Part shown: one piece after another, positions 35,691 through 44,498 of the stretch
Layout of the letters: the number at the start of each line of letters is the position of its first letter
Position numbering within the stretch: position 1 is the stretch's first letter
Assembly: GCA_964596125.1 (NCBI GenBank)
Contig: CAZQRP010000014.1
Span: forward strand, 1 to 64,000
Reading direction: 5' to 3'
Origin: CAZQRP01 sp964596125
GTDB taxonomy: Bacteria; Chloroflexota; Dehalococcoidia; GIF9; UBA5629
DNA: 64,000 bases
Notes under the pieces: model-generated
Told to the model about the DNA's origin: nothing
Seen by the model: the letters and a program-made list of their open reading frames with translations, nothing else
The model's database searches: none
Translations under genes and position numbers: made by a program

Positions 35691-35888
35691 ATGAGGACCA
35701 GGATAAAAGAGTTCCGTGCCAGGCAGAACCTGACGCAGGAAAAGCTGGCTGAGCTGGTAGGAGTAAGGCGGGAGACTATCATCTTCCTGGAGCAGGGGAA
35801 ATATAATCCCTCCCTGAGGCTGGCGCACAATGTTGCCAGGGCACTGGAGACCACCATAGAGGAGCTGTTTCTCTTCGATGACGATTGA
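35691..35888 (+). CDS. XRE-family regulator, 65 residues
   Basis: This is a compact Cro/C1-type helix-turn-helix with little else: LTQEKLAELVGVRRETIIFL, then GKYNPSLRLAHNVARAL, then an acidic tail. This minimal form (like YgzD) is typical of regulators coupled to membrane proteins. AGGAAG lies about 10 bases before ATG 35691. It is co-transcribed with the membrane protein upstream and probably autoregulates the pair. Confidence 0.85.
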   Translation: MRTRIKEFRARQNLTQEKLAELVGVRRETIIFLEQGKYNPSLRLAHNVARALETTIEELFLFDDD

Positions 35889-35964
35889 CTTCAGGGGGTA
35901 ACGGATGACAAGGGCACGGCAGCCGGTCTACCCGTGTATACAGGAGACCGGACATATTCCTGCG

Positions 35965-37212
35965 CTACCCTTCGAACTGCCAGTTGTACCTTCCATCGTA
36001 GTCCAGTCCCGCCTTGTACGCATTTATGCCGGTCGGTGTCCCGGCAGAAGCGATCAGAAACATGCGGCGGGTAAACCGCTCCAGGGGTAAATCGACCGAC
36101 TTGGCTATGCCCCCGTAGACATCATTGGCTGTCTCCGCCAGCCGCCAGCCGGTCCTTTTCATCAGGTTGAGATATCCCTGCCCCCAGAACACGTTCAATG
36201 GCACCCTGTGGTTCTCCTTCTGGTCGGTTTCCCAGGCAAGTCTATAGGTGAAAGCCCTCAGCGCTTCTATATCGATACCCGCTTCTCCCAGTTTGGCTGC
36301 CACCATAGAGTGCTGAATGATGGGTTTGCCCCCCTGCAACCGCTCCCTGGCGTAGGTTCTCACTTCGTCATACATTCTGCGGATTTCGCCGAGATACCCT
36401 GCTAGCAGCATCCACTTATACGCCATAGCCGCATGAATCATGGTATAGCCTTTATTTACTTTCCCCAGCATCGAGATCTCGGGGACTCTGACATTATCAA
36501 GGTAGGTCTGCACGTTCCCACCCAGCTCTGCTATCACGAACCTGTTCAGATACCGGGTCACCCCCGGTGCGCCGGTGGGGACATAGAACGCGGTCAGCGA
36601 CCGGGTCAGCAGTCCGTTTTTGTCCGTTCTACAGACGACCATGATGACGTCGGCGGCGGCACCGCCGGTGCAGAACATTTTGTTGCCGTTTATCACCCAC
36701 TCATCCCCGTCTTTATAGGCGAAGGTCTTCAGCGTTCCGCCGGGCTCATCATACGGTATATGCGGGTCGGTGCCGCCTTCCGGCTCGGATACCGTACCGG
36801 CAGGGAACTGCCTGGTATTATTCATGAAATCGGCAAAGAACTTCGCTTTTTGCTCCTCGTCAGGGTTGTGTGCCGGGGCACTGCAGTAGGTATATAAGTT
36901 TCCCAGCAGTCCCGCTACCGGTCCCGCATGGTACCCCATCTCTTCAGTGGCTATGAGCTGGGTGACATAGTAGTCACCGGACTCAGGCGCCGTGCCTCCA
37001 TATTTCCTGGGGACTGCGAGCTGGCGCAGTCCTACATCGTGCAGTTTCTCCAGCAGGTCCCAGGGGAAGACAGCCGTCACCTCCTCACAGGTCTCTGCCA
37101 TCGAGACCCTGTCTTCGATCTCGTTGATCCGCTTCATGTCTATTTCCCGCTGGCAAAACTCCTTGACCAGTCTCCTGATCTGCCGCTGCTCTTCAGTTAG
37201 TTTCAGGTCCAT
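35965..37212 (-). CDS. acyl-CoA dehydrogenase family protein
   Basis: This 415-residue flavoprotein carries the acyl-CoA dehydrogenase fold. It has an N-terminal helical domain with TEEMGYHAG, FAD/substrate region GTVSEPEGGTDPH and WVINGNKMFCTGGAAADVIMVV, and a C-terminal four-helix domain ending ASAGTPTGINAYKAGLDYDG. AGGAGG lies 7 bases before ATG 37212. It oxidises, or in anaerobes may reduce, a CoA ester at alpha-beta carbons using an electron-transfer flavoprotein; no etf genes are nearby. It is monocistronic, and a remnant of a second start lies 350 bases upstream. Confidence 0.88.
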   Translation of the reverse strand: MDLKLTEEQRQIRRLVKEFCQREIDMKRINEIEDRVSMAETCEEVTAVFPWDLLEKLHDVGLRQLAVPRKYGGTAPESGDYYVTQLIATEEMGYHAGPVAGLLGNLYTYCSAPAHNPDEEQKAKFFADFMNNTRQFPAGTVSEPEGGTDPHIPYDEPGGTLKTFAYKDGDEWVINGNKMFCTGGAAADVIMVVCRTDKNGLLTRSLTAFYVPTGAPGVTRYLNRFVIAELGGNVQTYLDNVRVPEISMLGKVNKGYTMIHAAMAYKWMLLAGYLGEIRRMYDEVRTYARERLQGGKPIIQHSMVAAKLGEAGIDIEALRAFTYRLAWETDQKENHRVPLNVFWGQGYLNLMKRTGWRLAETANDVYGGIAKSVDLPLERFTRRMFLIASAGTPTGINAYKAGLDYDGRYNWQFEG

Positions 37213-37950
37213 CGTGCTGCCTCCTGTCCGGTTTTGCTATGTCCAGGTCTCCCTGTAGAGAGCCTGGTATTGACCTCGCGCTGCGTTCAGCCTGTAGCAG
37301 TATTTCAAAGCGGCACCTTCTTTATCGATGCCGTATACTGTTAAAAATTTCAATTTCAGCTTCAGATTTTCGATTCCTCAGCCCATTCATTAAAACCCTC
37401 ACCCCCTGTATCCCCCTCTCCCTCAGGGAGATGGGGAAAGACTTTTCATAAGAGAGGCTTCGCCTCTCTTGAACTCTCCGTAGCAGGGCGTTTACAGGGA
37501 GTGCTCACTCTTTTTCTCGAAGTCTCTTCTCCTGCCCTTTACCGTCAGTTAGTTGCAAGTCCATCGAGCTGCCTTTTGTCCAGATTCGCCTCTCTTTAAC
37601 TTCCCTTAGCAGAACGTTTTAGGGGGGCGCTATCTATTCTCAATCTCCACCCCTCCCCTTTGCCAAGGAGAAGGGGACATATCCCTGAAGTCACCTCTCT
37701 CCGGTTTTGTGAAGTCGGTACTATTATAGGCTCTCATAGTAAACAACGCCATAGAATAATCAAATGGAAAGCCCTGAAGTGAAATAGACAAAGCCTGAGA
37801 CTGCGGCCGGACTCAACCTCAATGGTGACCCGGATTGATTTTGGTGGGGATGGTCAGATGTAACTACGTAACATTTTGTTGCCAGACAATCAATGAAGAT
37901 TTATAACGCTGGGCGGTACTAGAGCTGTCATGCCTTCCGGCTAGTGAGTT
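37213..37950. other. intergenic repeat region with acyl-CoA dehydrogenase 5' remnant
   Basis: This 738-base region holds three things. (1) 37545-37585 is a degenerate copy of 37194-37234, the start of the acyl-CoA dehydrogenase gene; on the minus strand it reads MDLQLT and soon stops. (2) A perfect 9-bp hairpin AAGAGAGGC-TTC-GCCTCTCTT sits at 37450-37470 with no T-run. (3) Two pyrimidine-rich palindromic stretches of the CCCTCTCCCTCAGGGAGATGGGGA kind occur at 37410-37440 and 37655-37680, with matching flanks (CTCTCTTGAACT / CTCTCTTTAACT) at 37465 and 37591. These look like dispersed intergenic repeats. Confidence 0.5.
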
Positions 37951-38169
37951 TTACGGTGCGGTAAAGCCGTCCTGTCTCTCTCCATGAAAGAAGATATCTT
38001 CAATGGTGACCTTGAACAGCTCCGCCACCTTGAAGGCGAGCTCCAGCGAAGGATCGTACTTGCCCTTTTCTATGGAGATAACGGTCTGCCTGGTGACCCC
38101 CAGCTTGTCGGCAAGCGCTTCCTGGGTTAAATCATGCATGGCGCGGTATACTTTCAGCCTGTTCTTCAT
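37951..38169 (-). CDS. XRE-family regulator, 72 residues
   Basis: This is a minimal Cro/C1-type helix-turn-helix: LTQEALADKLGVTRQTVISI, then GKYDPSLELAFKVAELF, with a short tail RQDGFTAP. It is about half identical to the 65-residue regulator at 35691. It begins 14 bases after the stop of its membrane-protein partner, the same gene order as in the other module. The Shine-Dalgarno sequence is weak (GGAA). Confidence 0.85.
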   Translation of the reverse strand: MKNRLKVYRAMHDLTQEALADKLGVTRQTVISIEKGKYDPSLELAFKVAELFKVTIEDIFFHGERQDGFTAP

Positions 38170-38183
38170 TTCTATTCCAGGTA

Positions 38184-38564
38184 TCAGCTTTTACTTGCAT
38201 AGTACAGGTAGAAACCATAGTAAATAACCATGATGGCGCAGGCAGAGTATGCCAGGGTAAAGCCTATCAGCCTGAGGTCGGCAGAATCGCTGCTGCTCAG
38301 TGCCAGCAGGACGGCGCTGGCTACCGCGATTACCGGCAGGGAGACACCGAGGGTGAACCTGGATGCCTTTTCGCTTATGTAGCAGGTCCTCTCATCCCGC
38401 AGTACCTGTTTTACCCGTTTGCCTAACAGGTACATCAAGCTCATTCCTGCGGCTACTGCGACTACCGGTATCAGCGCATTTCCAATCGATATCGACCAGC
38501 CGATTGTAGCACCGATAGCCATTGTGACCACTAGTCCGCACAACCTGAACGTTTTCCTGCTCAT
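38184..38564 (-). CDS. four-helix membrane protein paired with an XRE regulator (DUF2178-like)
   Basis: This 126-residue protein has four hydrophobic segments in two hairpins and a central cytoplasmic loop VKQVLRDERTCYISEKASRFT, the feature that recalls DUF2178. ATG 38564 is chosen because GGAGG is 6 bases upstream; the frame is open further upstream. It is co-transcribed with the 72-residue XRE gene. Membrane-protein/XRE pairs of this kind are widespread and functionally unexplained. Confidence 0.7.
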   Translation of the reverse strand: MSRKTFRLCGLVVTMAIGATIGWSISIGNALIPVVAVAAGMSLMYLLGKRVKQVLRDERTCYISEKASRFTLGVSLPVIAVASAVLLALSSSDSADLRLIGFTLAYSACAIMVIYYGFYLYYASKS

Positions 38565-38716
38565 GATATGTCCTCCATGTAATAGTACTATTACTAATAG
38601 TAACATTTCATATACAAAATGTCAAATATTATTTACATTATCACAGGTTGTCCTGTCTGAGAGAGCGCTGAAAACCACAGGTCCAACCCCCTTTATCCCT
38701 CAGTCCCGGCATAATT

Positions 38717-38746
38717 TTGAATTAGGGGCCTGTAAAACGTTATAAT
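38717..38746 (+). promoter_or_regulatory. putative sigma70 promoter of aspS
   Basis: TTGAAT (38717-38722) and a perfect TATAAT (38741-38746) are separated by 18 bases. The predicted start is about 8 bases before the GGAGG of aspS, giving a very short leader. Confidence 0.6.
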
Positions 38747-38770
38747 CTTTGGATAACGCTGGAGGTGCCT

Positions 38771-40576
38771 GTGCTCAAGACCCATAGCTGCGGAGAACTG
38801 AGAAAAGAACATATCGGACGTGAGGTCACCCTGGCCGGCTGGGTCCACCGGCGCCGGGACCACGGCGGCCTGGTTTTTATTGACCTGAGAGACAGGGAGG
38901 GGATTACCCAGGTAGTCTTCAATCCTGATGAAGCTAAAAAAGCACACGAAGTAGCTGATGAGCTGCGCAGCGAGTATGTGATCGAGGTTTCAGGCGAAGT
39001 CGCTCAGCGCCCTTCCGGTACCGAGAATAAGAAGCTGGCGACGGGTGAGATCGAGGTTATAGCCAGGGACACCAGAATCCTGAATACATCAAAAACGCCG
39101 CCGTTCTATATCAACGAGGACGTGGAAGTCGATGAAAACCTCTTTTTAAAGTACCGTTACCTGTATTTGAGGCGGTCCAAGATGAGGGACAATATCATGC
39201 TCCGCCATAAGGTGATACGGTTTATGCGCAGTTTCCTCGATGCGAAGGGCTTTATTGAGATCGAGACGCCGATTTTGATCAAGAGCACTCCCGAAGGGGC
39301 CAGGGACTACCTGGTGCCCAGCCGGATCCAGCCCGGCAAGTTTTATGCGCTGCCGCAGTCGCCGCAGCAGCTTAAACAGCTCCTGATGGTTGCCGGCTTC
39401 GAAAAGTACTATCAGATAGCCCGCTGCTTCCGCGATGAAGACTCGCGGGCAGACCGCCAGCCTGAGTTTACCCAGCTTGACCTGGAGATGAGCTTTGTGG
39501 ACGAAGAGGATATACTCAACCTTCTGGAAGAGCTGTTTACCGCTCTGGTGGAGCAGGTGAAACCGGAGATGCGGGTGCTGACCCCGTTCCCGCGGCTGTC
39601 CTTTGCCGAGTCCATGGAGCGGTTCGGCAGCGATAAACCTGATATCCGCTTCGGGCTCGAGTTGAAGGACCTGTCTGATATCGCTGCTGGCTCGGAGTTC
39701 GGCGTCTTCCGTGCCGCCGTCCAGGGCACCGGCAGGGTCAAAGGTATCTCTCTACCCGGCTGCGCCGGCTATACCAAAAAGCAGCTTGAAGAGCTGACCG
39801 AGCTGGCAAGGGGTCTCGGCGCTAAAGGCCTGATAACACTGGCCCTGTCCCCGGACTGTGATCTTGAGTCTCTCACGCCGGAGAGCATCAGGTCGGTAGC
39901 TGCCAAGTACCTGACGGTGGAGCAGATAAAGGAAATGGCGGCGAGACTCGGGGCGGGACCCGGCGACCTTATTTTAATTGTAGCCGGAGATGCCGGGATG
40001 GTAGATAAGGTACTGGGCGGGCTGCGCCAGGAAATGGGATATCGCCTTGACCTGATAGACCCTAACCTGCTGGCTTTCCTGTTTGTCGTCGATTACCCGT
40101 TGCTGGAATGGAACGATGAGTCGGGTCACTGGGAATCGATGCACCATCCCTTCACAGCTCCCCGTGAAGAGGATATCCCTCTGCTGGATACCGACCCGTC
40201 CAGGGTCCGTTCACGCCACTATGACATTGTGTGCAACGGCTATGAGCTGTCCAGCGGCAGTATCAGGGTCCACAACCGCCGGCTTCAGGAAAAGATATTC
40301 GGTCTCCTGGGCTATTCCAGCGAAGAGACCGAGAAGCGCTTCGGCCATCTTTTGGAGGCATTTGATTATGGAGCGCCGCCGCATGGCGGTATCGCACCCG
40401 GTATTGACCGCCTGGTGATGCTGCTGGCAGGGGAAAAGAGCATCAGGGAGGTCATTGCTTTTCCCAAAAACCAGAACGCCGTGGATGTCATGAACGATGC
40501 TCCGTCGCCGGTCTCCGAAGAGCAGCTCGGTGAGCTGCACCTGAGGCTGAAAGACGATGGGGCTGGCACGACCTGA
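38771..40576 (+). CDS. aspS: aspartyl-tRNA synthetase, bacterial type
   Basis: This is a class IIb synthetase of about 601 residues. The N-terminal OB anticodon domain is GWVHRRRDHGGLVFIDLRDR, motif 2 is FRDEDSRADRQPEFTQLD, a bacterial GAD insertion lies in the middle (about 290-420), and motif 3 is GIAPGIDRLVMLL. His in RRRDHGG is the residue associated with non-discriminating AspRS that also charges tRNA-Asn in other bacteria; that reading is inference. GTG 38771 is preferred, as GGAGG at 38761-38765 is 5 bases away; another GTG at 38765 overlaps it. Confidence 0.95.
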   Translation: MLKTHSCGELRKEHIGREVTLAGWVHRRRDHGGLVFIDLRDREGITQVVFNPDEAKKAHEVADELRSEYVIEVSGEVAQRPSGTENKKLATGEIEVIARDTRILNTSKTPPFYINEDVEVDENLFLKYRYLYLRRSKMRDNIMLRHKVIRFMRSFLDAKGFIEIETPILIKSTPEGARDYLVPSRIQPGKFYALPQSPQQLKQLLMVAGFEKYYQIARCFRDEDSRADRQPEFTQLDLEMSFVDEEDILNLLEELFTALVEQVKPEMRVLTPFPRLSFAESMERFGSDKPDIRFGLELKDLSDIAAGSEFGVFRAAVQGTGRVKGISLPGCAGYTKKQLEELTELARGLGAKGLITLALSPDCDLESLTPESIRSVAAKYLTVEQIKEMAARLGAGPGDLILIVAGDAGMVDKVLGGLRQEMGYRLDLIDPNLLAFLFVVDYPLLEWNDESGHWESMHHPFTAPREEDIPLLDTDPSRVRSRHYDIVCNGYELSSGSIRVHNRRLQEKIFGLLGYSSEETEKRFGHLLEAFDYGAPPHGGIAPGIDRLVMLLAGEKSIREVIAFPKNQNAVDVMNDAPSPVSEEQLGELHLRLKDDGAGTT

Positions 40577-40603
40577 GTAAAAAAATAAAATGTGCCGAAT
40601 AAA

Positions 40604-40612
40604 TGTTATAAT
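40604..40612 (+). promoter_or_regulatory. extended -10 promoter element before tig
   Basis: TGTTATAAT fits an extended -10 (TG-N-TATAAT) with no -35 box at the expected distance. It would give a leader of about a dozen bases before ATG 40631. Confidence 0.4.
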
Positions 40613-40630
40613 AATGAACGGGTTGTCAGT

Positions 40631-41923
40631 ATGAAAGTAACAAAAGAAAAAATTGAAAACAGCCAGGTCTCGCTTAATGTGGAAATGGAGGATGTTGAGC
40701 TGGATGAGTACATGGGGAAGGCATACAACCATCTGGTAGGCAGGGTATCCGTCCCCGGCTTTCGAAAGGGTAAAACGCCGAGGGCCGTCCTGGAACGCCA
40801 TGTAGGAAAGGACGCCTTCTTAAAAGAGGCGCTGGAGCACATGATACCGGAAGCCTATCAAAAAGCACTGGAAGAGCAGGAAGTCGACCCTATTGCTCAA
40901 CCGGAAATACAGCTTATCCAGGAGGAGCCGGTCATTTTCAAGGCTATTGTGCCGGTCCGGCCGGAAGTGAAGCTTGGCGACTATAAAGCGGTGAGAATGG
41001 AACCTGACCCGGTTGAAATCGGTGAGGATGATGTGAACACCGCTCTCGAGCAGCTCCGCAATCAAAATGCTGTCCTGCTGCCGGTAGACCGTCCGGTAAA
41101 GCTCGGTGATACCGTAACCATGGATATCGAAGGCGAAAGCGGTGGTAAGCCCTTTCAAATACAGAAAGACCTGGTCTACGAGCTATTCCAGGAGTCTCCG
41201 CTGCCTCTACCAGGATTCGCCGAAAAAATGGAAGGCATCAAGAAAGGAGAGGAGACGAGCTTCACCCTCTCGTATCCTCAGGACTATAAAATGGGGGAAC
41301 TGGCGGGCAAGGACTTCTCTTTTAAAGTGAAGGTAACCGAGATTAAAGAGAAGGAGCTCCCCGAGCTCAATGACGAATTTGCCCAGTCTGTCGACAGCAC
41401 TGACCTGGCCGCTCTTCGGGAGAAGATATCAGATGATTTGAAAACGAGAGCCGGCGAGAGAGCTCGCATGGAGTTCGAGCAGAGACTGGTCGATACGGTT
41501 GTTGAGGCCAGCGAGGTGGAGTATCCACCAGTGCTGGTTGAAAGCGAGATCGACCGGTTATTAAATGAGGAGGCGAGAGGATTTACCGAAGGAGTGAGGG
41601 GGCTTGAGGGCTATCTGAACAGCATTAACAAGACCATGGACCAGCACCGGGACGAGTTACGTCCCATTGCCGATAAGCGTGTTATCCGGTCCCTTGTTCT
41701 GGGGAAGATTGCCGAAGAAGAAAAGATTGAAGTCGATGCCCCGGAAATCGATGGTGAGATAGATAAAATGGTGGGTAATGCCGGTGAACGGGCTGATGAA
41801 ATGCGTCAGTTTTTCAACCTGCCGCAGGCACGCACATCGATAGAGCAGGTTCTTATCAGTCGAAAGACCATGGAGCGGTTGAAGCAAATAGTCAGCGGCT
41901 CAGAGGAACCGGTTACAGAGTAG
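40631..41923 (+). CDS. tig: trigger factor, ribosome-associated chaperone and peptidyl-prolyl isomerase
   Basis: This 430-residue protein has the usual three parts. The N-terminal ribosome-binding domain carries the signature GFRKGKTPR near residue 45. The FKBP-type PPIase domain (about 150-240) has LGDTVTMDIEGESGG and LPGFAEKMEGIKKGEE. The C-terminal chaperone domain contains PPVLVESEIDRLLNE. ATG 40631 gives the canonical start MKVTKEKIENSQVSL; the frame is open 39 bases further upstream. clpP follows 15 bases downstream, the common tig-clpP operon, but no clpX follows. Confidence 0.95.
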   Translation: MKVTKEKIENSQVSLNVEMEDVELDEYMGKAYNHLVGRVSVPGFRKGKTPRAVLERHVGKDAFLKEALEHMIPEAYQKALEEQEVDPIAQPEIQLIQEEPVIFKAIVPVRPEVKLGDYKAVRMEPDPVEIGEDDVNTALEQLRNQNAVLLPVDRPVKLGDTVTMDIEGESGGKPFQIQKDLVYELFQESPLPLPGFAEKMEGIKKGEETSFTLSYPQDYKMGELAGKDFSFKVKVTEIKEKELPELNDEFAQSVDSTDLAALREKISDDLKTRAGERARMEFEQRLVDTVVEASEVEYPPVLVESEIDRLLNEEARGFTEGVRGLEGYLNSINKTMDQHRDELRPIADKRVIRSLVLGKIAEEEKIEVDAPEIDGEIDKMVGNAGERADEMRQFFNLPQARTSIEQVLISRKTMERLKQIVSGSEEPVTE

Positions 41924-41938
41924 AAAGGAGATAGAACT

Positions 41939-42562
41939 ATGAACAGCATACCACAAAATATCATTCCGATGGTGATCGAGAGCGGCGCCAGGGGGGAGAG
42001 AGCTTTTGATATCTACTCTCTACTATTGAAGGAACGCATTGTCTTTCTGGGAACACCTATCAATGACCAGATAGCCAATCTCATTATTGCACAGCTCCTT
42101 TTTCTGGAGCGTGAAGACCCTGATAAAGACATAAACCTTTACGTACACTGCCCGGGCGGTATAATCAGCGCCGGCCTGGCTATTTATGACACGATACAGA
42201 TCATCCGTCCGGATGTCTCCACAATCTGTGTGGGAATGGCTGCCAGCATGGGAACGGTGATTCTCTGCGCCGGAGCGAAGGGAAAGAGGTTCGCCTTACC
42301 CAACTCCACGATTCATCTTCATCAGGCGGTGGGTGGTGCCCAGGGGCAGGCTGCCGATATTGAGATCGCCGCCCGTGAAATCATGAGAATGCAGGACCTG
42401 ATCCGTAGCATCCTGGTAAAACATACCGGCCAGACAATGGAAAAAATAACTCACGATACCGATAGAGATTTTTATCTCAACTCACAGCAGGCAGTGGAGT
42501 ATGGCCTGGTTGATGAGATTCTGGCCGGACCACCGGCTAAAGAGCCAAAAGCAAAGAAATAG
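41939..42562 (+). CDS. clpP: ATP-dependent Clp protease proteolytic subunit
   Basis: This 207-residue serine protease shows the catalytic triad: Ser in CVGMAASMGTVIL (about residue 101), His in STIHLHQAVGG (about 126), and Asp in EYGLVDEIL (about 175). It forms a tetradecameric chamber fed by ClpX or ClpC. AAAGGAGAT lies 6 bases before ATG 41939. It is the second gene of tig-clpP; the next gene is on the opposite strand, so the unfoldase is encoded elsewhere. Confidence 0.97.
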   Translation: MNSIPQNIIPMVIESGARGERAFDIYSLLLKERIVFLGTPINDQIANLIIAQLLFLEREDPDKDINLYVHCPGGIISAGLAIYDTIQIIRPDVSTICVGMAASMGTVILCAGAKGKRFALPNSTIHLHQAVGGAQGQAADIEIAAREIMRMQDLIRSILVKHTGQTMEKITHDTDRDFYLNSQQAVEYGLVDEILAGPPAKEPKAKK

Positions 42563-42655
42563 AGTTATAGCTATTGTCCGGAGCATTCAAGATATGTCCG
42601 GGATAGCTGAGCTATATCGGGTAGGCCTCGTCCGCCCCGATATCACCTGAATACG

Positions 42656-43642
42656 TCAGCCTGTCTCGACTGCCTCTTCCCGTACGATCTGGCCGATTCT
42701 CCGGTGAATTTCCAGCGAAGCTTTCCTGTCCTCGGCTCCCGCCAGCCATTGAAAGAAGCCCCTGTCGCCTTTTCCTCCGGCTCTTTCCAATCTTTTTACC
42801 AGCTTTTCGACTTCCGGACGTCCGCCTCGTTTCCAGGCTTCGAAAGCCGGCCACAGGTCATCCAGGTGCGTCGATGCCAGGCCCATGGTGGAAGAGGGGA
42901 GCGCATATTCGTCTGCATTGAATGCGATTGCCAGACCACCTGCCGTATCTACCGCTTGAAGCATTTTAACGTCGGTGATGCTGTCCCCGATGGCGACCCA
43001 CTGCGATAAAGGCTTGTCGTGAGCTTTGGCAAAGCTTTCCAGGGCCTCCACTTTATGTTGGCCACCTACAGGTCTGACCTGTTTCAGTAGGGGGCCTACG
43101 CCGGTCCCGGAAAGCTCCTTCCGGTAAAAGTTGTCCAGTTTTTTCTTTATCCAGTCGTCATCTGCCGGGTAGGCATTTAAAATATCCGTTTCTATCTTTT
43201 GTACTACATCGAAATCTTCTTTACATAATGTTGCTGCAATTTCGTCGAGCGGGAATATGGTGCAGGCAATATTGTGGGCATAGATATTCAGCTTTCGCGT
43301 AACGAGCAGGGTATATTGTTTATAGCTGGTGCTTATGCAAAAAATCCCCCAGTCATCGTTGTACAGTTTAGAAATAAGCTCGACAGATCCTCCGGTCAGT
43401 GTTGCTTTTCTGGCCAGGGCAGTGATATCTTCTTCCTTTATTTCATGATAGACCAGGAACGGGGCGATAAGCGCCGGAGTGTCCCCGGGTTCGTAGTCCG
43501 GTCTGCCCTCCGATGTTAACAGTCCGTCATAGCGGCTGATTATCTCAAAAACCTTGTCTCCGTTGGGGAAGAGCTTCATGAGGTTACAGGCGCTGTCCTG
43601 CGGAGACAAGGGGCCTTCGACGTTAAAGCAAACAACGTTCAT
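42656..43642 (-). CDS. HAD-superfamily-like protein lacking the usual nucleophile
   Basis: This 328-residue protein resembles the archaeal-type HAD proteins annotated as EhaR/COG4030. Motif I, normally DxDG, reads FNVEGPLSP, so the nucleophilic Asp is Asn and the second Asp is Glu. The distal acidic motif GDSITD (about residue 218) and a Lys in QHKVEAL are present. The C-terminus is an added helical segment of about 60 residues. It may bind a phosphate without Asp-based catalysis. It is monocistronic, convergent with clpP. Family call moderate, function unknown. Confidence 0.7.
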   Translation of the reverse strand: MNVVCFNVEGPLSPQDSACNLMKLFPNGDKVFEIISRYDGLLTSEGRPDYEPGDTPALIAPFLVYHEIKEEDITALARKATLTGGSVELISKLYNDDWGIFCISTSYKQYTLLVTRKLNIYAHNIACTIFPLDEIAATLCKEDFDVVQKIETDILNAYPADDDWIKKKLDNFYRKELSGTGVGPLLKQVRPVGGQHKVEALESFAKAHDKPLSQWVAIGDSITDVKMLQAVDTAGGLAIAFNADEYALPSSTMGLASTHLDDLWPAFEAWKRGGRPEVEKLVKRLERAGGKGDRGFFQWLAGAEDRKASLEIHRRIGQIVREEAVETG

Positions 43643-43837
43643 TTTCTACCTACCATCCTGTTTATTTCGTTCCTGAGGTTGTATCTGTCTATCGGTTCTC
43701 CCATAGCGTTCACTACTTTACTACCTGTATCTTGACTTCTTTTTACAGAGAGCCTTCAGCGGTACCATGCTGAGTGGAAACTCCCTGGCCAGTCCCTGCT
43801 GACGAATAAGCCGGAATAGTGCATTTTGTTAGCAAGA

Positions 43838-44494
43838 TCAATCTCTCCTGGTGAAGTGATTTTTCAGTTTATTCCGGGTGCTGGTAAAGTGAACGAGCGG
43901 ATTCGACTTGTGCCCGACAACCCTGCCTTGAGCTAACGAGGTCAGAAATTCATTTTTCCCGTTGAATTCGGGCATCTCAATATAGGCATTGCCGATCTCA
44001 GCGGGTGTATGGGCGTCGCTGCCTGCACTGGAGTGCTTGCCGAATTTTCGCGCTAACCGCTGCGCTCTGCCATTACTGCCTGGAGAAAGACTGCGGGCAT
44101 TAAAGACCTCGATAATATCGACAGAAGGCAGTATCGATTTTAGAGCTTTACCGTTAAATGCCGATAGACGGAAATTGTCATAGGGGTGGGGAATACAGAT
44201 AAGCCCATCCTGGGCTTTGATGCGGTTGAGAGTTTCTTCGACGGATAGTCTGCTCGGTATCTCCTCTTTAAGGAACAGTCCCATGATTTCGCCGAAGGGA
44301 GTCAGAATTTCCTCGGCGACGATGATATGGAATGGTGCTATTTCCTTCATTTTGATGGCCCCGGAAATTGTCCCGTGGTCGGCAATTGCCAGACAATTAA
44401 TACCGATGTCGAGACAGCGTGCGATCACCTGCTCCAGAGGCGTAGCGCAGTCCATGGAGTATTCGGTATGAACATGAAGATCAGCTTTCAACAA
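43838..44494 (-). CDS. PHP-domain metal-dependent phosphoesterase
   Basis: This 218-residue protein opens with the PHP motif DLHVHTEYS and has IADHGTISG, ICIPHPYD, EVFNARS and AGSDAHTPAEIG, the full set of metal ligands for a trinuclear PHP site. It lacks polymerase or other domains, so it is a stand-alone phosphoesterase (for example of the 3',5'-nucleoside bisphosphate type). The start is TTG 44494, five bases after the efp stop, with GGTGGG inside the end of efp, so coupled translation is likely. It is the last gene of the operon dprA-topA-aroQ-pepP-efp-PHP. Confidence 0.82.
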   Translation of the reverse strand: MLKADLHVHTEYSMDCATPLEQVIARCLDIGINCLAIADHGTISGAIKMKEIAPFHIIVAEEILTPFGEIMGLFLKEEIPSRLSVEETLNRIKAQDGLICIPHPYDNFRLSAFNGKALKSILPSVDIIEVFNARSLSPGSNGRAQRLARKFGKHSSAGSDAHTPAEIGNAYIEMPEFNGKNEFLTSLAQGRVVGHKSNPLVHFTSTRNKLKNHFTRRD

Positions 44495-44498
44495 GGAT

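Noticed and set aside
35905..36090. Small gene after the 65-residue XRE regulator, with a GGGGG upstream
   Set aside because: Two thirds of it overlap the acyl-CoA dehydrogenase on the other strand and the translation is not protein-like.
37450..37470. Hairpin as a terminator for the acyl-CoA dehydrogenase or XRE gene
   Set aside because: It has no T-run on either strand and lies upstream, not downstream, of the dehydrogenase.
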